A stretch of DNA of 8,587 bases from Bifidobacteriaceae bacterium (GTDB taxonomy: Bacteria; Actinomycetota; Actinomycetes; Actinomycetales; WQXJ01), in assembly GCA_031272565.1 (NCBI GenBank), contig JAISTN010000100.1, forward strand, positions 1 through 8,587. The letters run 5' to 3'. The notes beneath the pieces are model-generated. The model ran no database searches and was not told the DNA's origin. It saw only the letters and a program-made list of their open reading frames with translations. The position numbers were made by a program, and so were the translations under genes. Positions 1-7,800 of the stretch are shown here, piece after piece (the first letter of the stretch is position 1; each line of letters starts with the position of its first letter).

Positions 1-1
1 C

Positions 2-799
2 ACCTACGTAGGCGGCTGGATCGCCAACAAACTGGGCGCCATCGACTTTGCCGGTGGCACGGCCGTCCACATCAACTCCGGCGCCGCCGGCCTGGCCCTG
101 TGCCTGCTGCTGGGCGTGCGCCGCTCCTGGGACCGGCCACCCAGGCCCCACTCGCTGCCCTTTGTCCTATTGGGCGCCATGATGCTGTGGGCCGGCTGGT
201 ACGGCTTCAACGGCGGTTCCGCCCTGGCCTCCAACAACAACGCCGGCGTGGCCCTGGCCAACACCCACTTCGCGGCCGCCGCAGCCACCCTGGGCTGGAT
301 CATCACCGAAAAGATCCGCGACAAGCACGCCACGGCGCTGGGCGCCGCCTCCGGCATGGTGACCGGCCTGGTGGCCATCACCCCGGCCTGCGGCGCCGTC
401 AACGGCGTCGGCGCGCTGATCATCGGCGCCCTAGCCGGTGTGCTGTGCGCCTTCGGGGTGACCTGGAAGCGCAAGCTGGGCTACGACGATTCGCTGGACG
501 TGGTAGGCATCCACTTCCTAGGCGGGATCTTCGGCACCCTGATGATTGGCCTGCTGGCCGTGCCGGACGCCCCCAACGGCGGCACCGGCCTGTTCTACGG
601 CGGCGGCCTTGGCCTGCTGGGCAAGCAGGCGGTGGCGGCCGTAGCCGTGATCGCCTATTCGTTCTGCGTCAGCTACGCCATCGGCTGGGTGATCAAGAAG
701 ACCATGGGCCTCAGGGTCAACGCCGATGATGAAGACGCCGGCCTTGACCTGGTCATCCACGCCGAACGGGCCTACGAAATCCCGGTGGGCGTGGAGTGA
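2..799 (+). CDS. amt: Ammonium transporter (Amt/MEP family), C-terminal part, 5' end outside window
   Basis: Integral membrane channel that takes up ammonium (conducting NH3/NH4+) as a trimer in the cytoplasmic membrane. The frame is open from base 2 and gives 265 residues; the family is usually 400-450, so roughly the first 150-180 residues are missing. Seen: the complete Amt family signature at bases 44-121, starting DFAGGTAVHINSGAAGL and ending GVR. It contains the first pore histidine (codon 68-70, equivalent to E. coli AmtB His168). The second pore histidine lies in VGIHFLGGIFGTL (codon 512-514, equivalent to His318). Other family blocks are GWYGFNGGSAL and AITPACGAV. After the last membrane helix the cytoplasmic tail has GLDLVIHAERAYE, a form of the conserved GLD-x3-HxE-x-AY tail that couples the subunits and, in homologues, meets the PII protein. 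The GTG at 116 is internal and not a start. No glnB/glnK follows; an XRE-cupin regulator does. The stop is TGA at 797-799. Confidence 0.96.
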   Translation, partial: TYVGGWIANKLGAIDFAGGTAVHINSGAAGLALCLLLGVRRSWDRPPRPHSLPFVLLGAMMLWAGWYGFNGGSALASNNNAGVALANTHFAAAAATLGWIITEKIRDKHATALGAASGMVTGLVAITPACGAVNGVGALIIGALAGVLCAFGVTWKRKLGYDDSLDVVGIHFLGGIFGTLMIGLLAVPDAPNGGTGLFYGGGLGLLGKQAVAAVAVIAYSFCVSYAIGWVIKKTMGLRVNADDEDAGLDLVIHAERAYEIPVGVE

Positions 800-819
800 C
801 CCCAAGACCCCCAGAGCGG

Positions 820-885
820 GGCCGGCCGGTGTGCCTCTTCCCGGTGTCTATCCCCGGGGTTGCGCTGGGGGCGGACCGGCCGGCC
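820..885 (+). terminator. GC-rich inverted repeat after amt, possible terminator or RNA structure
   Basis: GGCCGGCCGGT (820-830) is exactly complementary to ACCGGCCGGCC (875-885), an 11-bp stem closing a 44-base loop. Inside the loop CCCGG (840-844) can pair with CCGGG (854-858), and CCCCGGGG (852-859) is itself a palindrome. It lies 21 bases past the amt stop. No U-tract follows, so a standard intrinsic terminator is not shown; high-GC actinobacteria often lack the U-tract. The placement suggests transcript end or 3' protection, but this is inference and GC-rich sequence forms such repeats easily. Confidence 0.4.
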
Positions 886-931
886 ACCGGTCTGGGAGCC
901 TGCCAGAACGTCAGGGAAATATGAGTCACCT

Positions 932-951
932 CTTGGTACAAGCCCTAGGAT
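932..951 (+). promoter_or_regulatory. Candidate promoter/operator of the XRE-cupin gene
   Basis: TAGGAT (946-951) resembles a -10 hexamer and ends 8 bases before the GTG start at 959, so the transcript would begin at or next to the start codon. No good -35 element is seen at 16-19 bases spacing. The same bases include AGGA (947-950), which could act as a weak Shine-Dalgarno 8 bases from the GTG, so the two readings cannot be separated by eye. Directly upstream is the small inverted repeat CTTG-GTA-CAAG (932-942), where a self-repressing HTH protein could bind. The arms are only 4 bp. Confidence 0.35.
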
Positions 952-958
952 TTAGACC

Positions 959-1606
959 GTGACTGACGACGTGGCGGCCGGCTCCGCGGCCCACCTGGCC
1001 CCGCCGGTCACCCCAGAAACCTTGCACCAGGAACTGAAGGACGCCATCGCCGCCCAGGTCAGGGACATCCGCCACGCGCAGAACCTGTCCATCGCCGCGG
1101 CGGCCGAGCGCATCGGCATCTCCAAGGCCATGCTGTCCAAGATTGAAAACTCCCAGACCTCCTGTTCGCTGGCCACCCTAGCCCTGCTGGCGGACGGCCT
1201 GGGCGTGCCGGTGACGGCCCTGTTCCGCGGCGTCGCGGTCGAATCCGACGCCGTCTTTGTGCCGGCCGGCCACGGCGCCAAGATTGTCCGCCGGGGTTCC
1301 AGGCAGGGCCACCTCTATGAGCTACTGGGCGCCCTGCGCGGCCCGCACAAGCGGATGGAAGCCGTCCTGGTAACCCTGACCGACGAATCGGAAGTCTTCC
1401 CCATGTTCCAGCACACGGGCACCGAGCTGCTCTACATGCTGGAAGGCACCATGGTGTACCACCACGGGGAGGACGACTACACCATGCGGCCGGGCGACGC
1501 CCTGCAACTTGATGGCGAGGGCCCCCACGGGCCGGTCGAACTGGTCCGCCTGCCGGCCCGCTTCCTGTCGGTCACGGCCTACCCGGACAACGCCGACTCG
1601 ATCTAA
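959..1606 (+). CDS. XRE-family transcriptional regulator with C-terminal cupin sensor domain
   Basis: A 215-residue cytoplasmic DNA-binding regulator with two domains. After a loose N-terminal extension (1-28), a Cro/C1-type helix-turn-helix spans about residues 30-87: IAAQVRDIRHAQNLSI, then AAAERIGIS, the recognition helix SKAMLSKIENSQT (55-67) and LALLADGLGVPVTALF. Residues about 133-208 form a cupin barrel with FQHTGTELLYMLEGTMVYHHG (150-170), RPGDALQLDGEGPHGPVEL, and possible metal or ligand contacts H152, E156 and H190. This HTH-plus-cupin layout is known for regulators that sense a small metabolite (PuuR- and SutR-like proteins); the ligand here is unknown. The GTG at 959 is the first possible start, because an in-frame TAG stands at 953-955. 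The gene lies 159 bp after amt on the same strand; a link to nitrogen metabolism is only suggested by position. It ends 43 bp from the stop of the convergent surface-protein gene. Confidence 0.93.
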   Translation: MTDDVAAGSAAHLAPPVTPETLHQELKDAIAAQVRDIRHAQNLSIAAAAERIGISKAMLSKIENSQTSCSLATLALLADGLGVPVTALFRGVAVESDAVFVPAGHGAKIVRRGSRQGHLYELLGALRGPHKRMEAVLVTLTDESEVFPMFQHTGTELLYMLEGTMVYHHGEDDYTMRPGDALQLDGEGPHGPVELVRLPARFLSVTAYPDNADSI

Positions 1607-1649
1607 GAGGCGATCTTCCCGCTGGCCCGCGGTCGCTGCCGGCTCGCTA
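1607..1649. other. Convergent gap between two stop codons
   Basis: These 43 bases separate the TAA of the XRE-cupin gene from the TAG of the giant surface-protein gene. I see only a 4-bp CCGC/GCGG stem (1619-1622 with 1629-1632) and no T- or A-tract on either strand, so no convincing bidirectional terminator can be called. Read-through would give antisense overlap between the two 3' ends. Confidence 0.5.
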
Positions 1650-1805
1650 CTACGCCCGGTGCTTCGGCTGGTGCCGGGGCCGCCGCCCGCCCGCCGCCAG
1701 AACGGCCAACCGCAGGTGCCCCTGCCACCGCAGGCCCAGGCCTAGCAGCACAATCGCCAACGCCCACCAGGCCAGGCCGGCCGCATTCGAGCCGGTCACC
1801 GGCAG
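1650..1805 (-). other. LPVTG sortase sorting signal, membrane helix and basic tail
   Basis: LPVTG is encoded at 1791-1805 (residues 2175-2179). Next come SNA, a hydrophobic helix AGLAWWALAIVLLGLGL (2183-2199) and a positively charged end. A housekeeping-type sortase would cut between T and G and attach the protein to peptidoglycan. The tail after the helix is 26 residues, with a second mildly hydrophobic stretch LRLAVLAAGG before RRPRHQPKHRA, longer than the usual 5-10 basic residues. Confidence 0.9.
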
Positions 1806-4800
1806 GCTCGCACCCGGGCTGGGGCTGGTCGAAGGCGTCACGCTGGGGCTCGCCGTCGCCGTGGGCGTTGGCGTCGCCGTGGCGGTTGGTGTCACCGTGG
1901 GCGTGGGGCTGGGCGGCGCCACCAGGTCGATCTCGCCGGCGGCCGTGTCATTGGCCGGGTTGGTGTCAATGTCGTAGTGCGTCACGCTGGCCTGCACCAC
2001 CAATCGCGTGCCAGCCCCACCGGTGGCCCGGCCGGTGATCTGGTAGCGCACGGTGGCTCCCACCGGCAGGTCGCCGATGTCGCAGGTTACCTCGCTGCCC
2101 TGGGCCACACAGGCGGCGGCGGGTGCGGTCCCAGCCGAACCGCCCAGCAGCGTCACCTCAGCTCCGGAAAGGCCATTCGGCAACGTGAACTTGACCACCG
2201 TGCCTTCCGTGGCCGCCGGGCCGTTGTTCTGCACCACCGCCTGGTAGGTGGCGGTCTCCCCCGGCCGCAAGCTGCCCTTGGCCGGCGTCACCGTGACCGC
2301 GACATCGGCCTTGGGTGGTAGCTGCGACTGGTTGCAGGCCTGAGTTTCGTTGTCGCCCGATGCCGGGTCCAGAGCCCCAGAACCAACCAAGGCGGAGTTG
2401 CACAGTTCGCCCGTGTAGTCCTTGGGCACGTCGAAGACCACCTCAACCGAGGCCGACTCCCCCGGATCCAAGGCGCCAACCGAACAGTTGACCACCTGGA
2501 TGTTGTCGCGCACCTCCGGCGCCGGGCAAGACCCGCCGCCCACCACCTGGGCGCTGATAAAGCTGGTGCCATCCGGCACCGCGTCGGAAATGATCACGTC
2601 GCGGGCCACCGAAGGCCCGGCGTTGGTGGCCGTCAAGCGGTAGGTGGCCGGCCGGCCCACCACCAGCGGGTTGGGGCTGACTAGCGTCTTGACCACCGTG
2701 GTGTTAGCCACCGTCACCACGATGACCGTGGCCTGGGCCGCGTTGGTGGTGTAGTCCGATTCGGGCGTGGTGGTGGTGGTGACACTGGCCGCGGTGTAGG
2801 TGCCGGCCGCGATGTCATCCGGCACGTGGACCGTGACGGTACCCGGGGTGGTCAAGCTGGGCTGGAACGAATCCCGGTACGGCGTTTGCGGCCAGCCAAC
2901 ACAGTGGACGGTGTAGACCACGTCCAGGCCCGTACCGGTGTGGGCCACCGAGCAGTCCATGGTGGGGATATTGACCGCGGCGCAGGAGTTGGCGGGGCCA
3001 TCCGGGCAGTTGATGACAAAGCCCTTGGGGAAGGTCGCGTCGGTCACCGGATGATCGGCCGTGGATGGCCCCAAGTTGACCCCGGTCAAGGTGAACTTGA
3101 CATCGGTGCCGGCCGCCGGGGTGTTGATGTCGACCGAGGCGGTGACCGCGATGTCCGCCATCACCTGCATCTCGGTGGTGTTGGTGGCGCTGTTATTGAT
3201 GGTCAAGGTGTCCGTGGCGGTGGCGGAAGAAACCGTAGCGGCGTTCTGCAACGACCGGGGGTGTTCGTCAGACGGATCGGCCGGGGCGGCAATCTCTGTG
3301 CAGTTCGCCACCGGGTCAGTGGCGGGATTCTGCCCCGGGCACCAGTAGGGCCGCAGGTCACGCGGGTCGGTGTTGCCCACCACCCGCACCGACACCCGGT
3401 CACCGGCGTCGATGTGGCCAATCTGGCAGGTCACCACATAGGGGGTGGTGTTGGTGTCCGATGCCGGGTCAGAAGCCGGCGAGGTCGGCACCCGGTCGAC
3501 ATAGCAGCCGGCCGAGTTGGGCGGGCTGGCTAGCAGCAGGTAGTCGGCGTCGCCCGAGCTGGCCGCCGCGTTGGCCAAGGCCGGCACCAGGCCAACCGGC
3601 AGGGTGTCGGTCACCACTGCGTCCTCCACCGCGGAGGGCCCTGCATTGACGGTGGTCAAGGTGTAGCCGGCCGGCGAACCGGCGTAGAAGGTGGTCGAAT
3701 CGGCCGTCTTGAATTGCTGTAAGTCCGCCTGCTGGATGACGTCATCGGCCACCTGGGCCGAGACTGCGGTCGCCCCACCCCCCAAGGCGGCCGTGGTGGA
3801 GGTGACCGTGACATGGTTGACAGCACCGCCGGCGCCGCTGATTTCCGCCACCACGTCATCGTCGATACTGCCGTAGACAAACAGTGTCACCACGTGGGCG
3901 GTGCTGCCCTGGCCGGCCTGGACGGTGCCCAGTTGACAGGTGATCAAGTCGTCGCTGCCCGCACCGGTGCTGGTGATGTCGCAGGTGCCCAAGGAAGTGT
4001 TGACCTGGGTGGCGTGGAAGCCGGCCGGCAGCGTGTCGGTCACCACCACGCCGGCGGCATCGGCGGCATCGGCCCCCGCCTTGATGTCGACCTGGTAGCC
4101 AAACTTGGCCCCCGCCACGTAGGCCGGGTGGAAGTCGGTGTTGGTGACGGTGCTCAAGGCCGTCTTGGTCACGTCCAAGTCGGTTTGCGGCGCGCTCACG
4201 GCCATCGCGGCGGTCAGGCCGTTGTTGGTGTAGAGCGACTCGTTGGTGGTGGCCGAAATCTGTGCCCAGCCGCCCGGCGTGGTGCAGGCCGGGCCGTCGT
4301 AGGGGTCATAGTTGGATGGAGTGCAGGCCGGGAACGTGCCGGCCGCATCGGACGGCGCCACCTGGAAGTCGAAGGTGATGGTCAGGTCCATCTGGGGCAG
4401 GAAGCCGCCCGCCGCCTGGACCTGCGCCTCCTGGCTCACGTCGCAGGCCAACTCTTGGTTGACGGCGTGGCACCAGGCCGGCAGGGAACTGGTGTCAATC
4501 AGCGAAGTGACCGCCACGTTGGACAGCACCTGGACCCCCTGGGCCACCGACGGCCCGTTGTTCTTGACGTGGATGGAGACATGCCAGGTGGAGCCTGGGC
4601 CGGTGTAGCTGCCGGCCGGGGTGATGGTGTAGCTGTCCACCTCGACATCGGCGATGTGATGGACCTGGTCGGTGACCGAGGCGCTGTTGTTGCCCAAAGT
4701 TGGATCGGCCGTCACCGAACTGACCGTGGCCGTGTTGGTGATCTGGGTGCCGCCCGCGATGGCCCCCACCTCGAACTCAATCCGCAACGGGCCCCAGGTG

Positions 4801-7800
4801 CCACCGTTGGCCAAGTCGGTGGCCTTGTTGCAGGTCACCACCTGTCCCGCCGCGGAGCATTCGGCCGGCAGGGTGGCCGTCTTGATGGTCAGGCCGGTGG
4901 GCAGCGTGTCGGTGATGCGCGGGAACGTCGCCTGGGTGGGCCCACTGTTGGTGACCGTCAGGTCGTAGTAGCCGGTGTTGGGCGGCGCGCCGAAGTCCGC
5001 CGGGTCGCCACCGGCAATGATGCCGGACGAAGTCTTGGTGATGGCCAGGTCGGCCTGGTCGGAGCCACTGTTGGTCCAGGTGGCGGTGTTGTTGTCCAGG
5101 TTGGGATCGCCGTTGGCGGTGACCGTGGCGACCTGCTGGAAACTGGCCGGCTTGGTGCCGGCGTTATACAGGCCCGCCTCCTGCATGGTCAACGTCACCG
5201 TGGCGGAAACACCCACCGCCAGGGTGCCTAAGTTGCAGGTCAAGGTGGCGCCGCTGGGTGCCTGGCAGGTGCCCTGGCTGGTGGTGACGCTGCCGGGCAC
5301 GTAGGCCAAGGCGGCAATGGGCAGCGTGTCAGTCAGGGTCACGCCGGTGGCATCCGAGGGCCCCAAGTTGGTCACCACGATGGTGTAAGGCACCTGGTCG
5401 GATGAACTCGGGTCCGGCACGGTGGTGACGGTCGAGGACTTCGAGACCGCGACATCGGCCTGCTGGGTGATGGCGGTGGTGGCCGTGGCCGTGTTGGGAT
5501 GCGGATTGTTGGACGGTTCGGCGGCATCGGAGGCGACGGTGGCGGTGTTGGTCAGCGAACCGGTGGCGGATGAGGCCACCAGGACGCCGGCGACCGCCAC
5601 GGTGGCGGTGGCCCCAGCACCAGAAGTGGGGCTGGCCGGGCCGCCCAGGGTGCCAAACTGGCAAGTCAGCGTGTTGCCACCAATCGAACAAGAGCCGTGG
5701 TCGGTGTTGGCAGAGGCGGCCGGCGTGAAACTGAGCCCAGCCGGCAACGTGTCGGTCAGGTTGGCGTTGGTGGCATCGGCCGGCCCGTAGTTGGTGACCT
5801 TAAAGGTGTAGCGGACCGTTTGGCCGGCCACCGCCGTGGTGGGACCGGTCTTGACCACGCCCAAATCGGCCACCGGCGCGCCCACCGTGACGTTAGCCGT
5901 GGTCATCGCATCGCCCTGGGTGGGATCCAAGGTGGCGGAGGTGACGGCCGCGTTATTGGTCACCCCGGCGGTGCCGGCCGCCACGTTAGCCGGCACGTAG
6001 CCAGTGACGGCCACCGTCGCCGTTTCACCCGGCGCCAAGGCGGCATTGACGGTGCAGCGGACGGTCGCGTTGCTGGCCAAGGTGGCCGGGCAAGTGACGG
6101 CCACGTCCCCCTGGGTGCCGCCGGTCCCACTGCCGCCAGTGGCGCTCAACAACACCAGCTTGGACGGGTCCGCCACCGTGTCAGTGATGACCACGTCGGT
6201 GGCGTCTGACAGACAAGTGCCGGTGGCCGGGCTGGGACACTGATTCGTGACCGTCAGGCGCCAGGTGATGGTGGCGCCCGGCGTGGCCGTGGTGCTGGCG
6301 GGCGTCTTGGCGATCTTCAGATCGGCCTGGTGAGTCATCGGGATCGACACCGTGTCCACGTTGTTAGACCGATTCGGGTCCACCGAATCGGTGTTGACCT
6401 GGGCGATGTTGGTCAAGGTGGTGGCCGTGGTAGACGGGTCCGGCCGGCCCTTGATGGTGACGGTGGCGCTGTCCCCGCTGGCCAGGTCGCCGATGGCACA
6501 CGTCACCGGTTGCGTGGTGGCCGGCAAAGTGCAGGTAGAACCGGTCGAACTGGTCACCTCGGTGGCGGCGTAGGTGGCCGGAATCGAATCCGTCACCACC
6601 ACGTTGACAGCCGTGTTGGGCCCATGGTTGGTGACCGTCAAGGTGGTGGTGCCGGGCTGGCCGGCAATGGCCGGGCTGGGGCTCATCGACTTGTTGATCG
6701 ACACGTCCGCCAGGCGGGCCACCGTGATCTGGGCCGGCGGGGTGTCGTAGCGCGCCGTCAGGTGGGTGGTGTCGGTGGTGTAGTCCAGCGAGGCGATGTT
6801 GGACAGCACGGTGCCGCCGGCCGCCGGCAAAACCTTGACCTGGAACTGGTAATACTGCGTGTCGCCCGGCTGTAACTGGCCGCCGTGTGCGCTAGCCGCG
6901 TTCCAGGTGGTGGGCCGGTTGGCGGTGGCCGTGCCACAGTTTGATTCGGCCTTGTCACCGCCCAGATTCAGCGACACCTTCCGGGTGGCGGCGTCGTAGT
7001 AGCCATAACTGGACCCGTAGTCGGAAATGTGGGCCGGGGTGGCCACACACGGATCGGGGCTGGACAGCAGCACCAGCGAGCCGTAGATATAGTCCACGCC
7101 GGGCGGCAGAACGTCGGATGAGACAACGCCATCGGCGGCATCCTGGCCCGTGTTGGCGTAGGCGATGGTGTACTGCAAGGTGTCACCCGGCTGGGCGGTG
7201 CCGGTCGAGCCGCTCAAGTTGGTGACCGTCTTGGTGGAGGCCGTGAAATCCGGGGCGTACAGGTTGATGGCCATGCCCAGCACGCCGGGGAAATAGACAT
7301 CGCCGTTGGAACTGAAGGTGAAGGTGGCGGACGTGTCGCCGTTTTGGACCGCACCGGAAGCACCCAGGTTCTTGATATCGAAGCCCAGCATGTTGCGGTC
7401 CGCCGGGATGCGGCTGGTGACGCTGGTCCCGTTCATGTCGTTGGTCGAATTGAAGAAGTTGGACCCGGGCGAGATAGCAGTGGCCAACTGGGTCGCATTG
7501 AACTTGGTGTAATCACCGCTGGTGGGCAGGTCGCCCTCATAGGCCACCATGGTCAACTGGGTGTCGACCTGGCCGGAAGTTGGCGCCTGGAAGCCGGACA
7601 CGGTAATGGTCTGGGTAGAACCGGAGGAGATGTATTCGAAACCGTCAAACACCGTCAGGTTGCGCAGCGGCAGGCCGGGCGCCTGATACACCACCGTCAA
7701 AGCCCAGCCGGCGTAGCGGTCCGCCCCGGTGGCGGCCACCACATTGGCACCCCAGTAAGAGCCGTTGCCGGCCCCCTGGACCAAGGCGGTCACGTCCGCG

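Noticed and set aside
4..805. Open frames overlapping amt in other frames (plus 100-729, minus 4-474 and minus 518-805)
   Set aside because: The amt frame contains the full family signature and both pore histidines; the others are low-complexity shadows.
753..962. Short open frames across the amt-XRE gap (plus 726-962, minus 753-941)
   Set aside because: Pro/Gly/Arg-rich, no motif, no start signal, and they overlap the amt end and the inverted repeat.
1806..1920. G-rich plus-strand stretch over the Pro/Thr linker as a G-quadruplex
   Set aside because: G runs of three or more are too few and too widely spaced; codons for Pro and Thr on the other strand explain the skew.
3596..5760. Near-identical 15-20 base words around the TDTLP codons as a mobile repeat or recombination site
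   Set aside because: They are explained by the same conserved protein motif with shared codon preference; flanking DNA diverges quickly.
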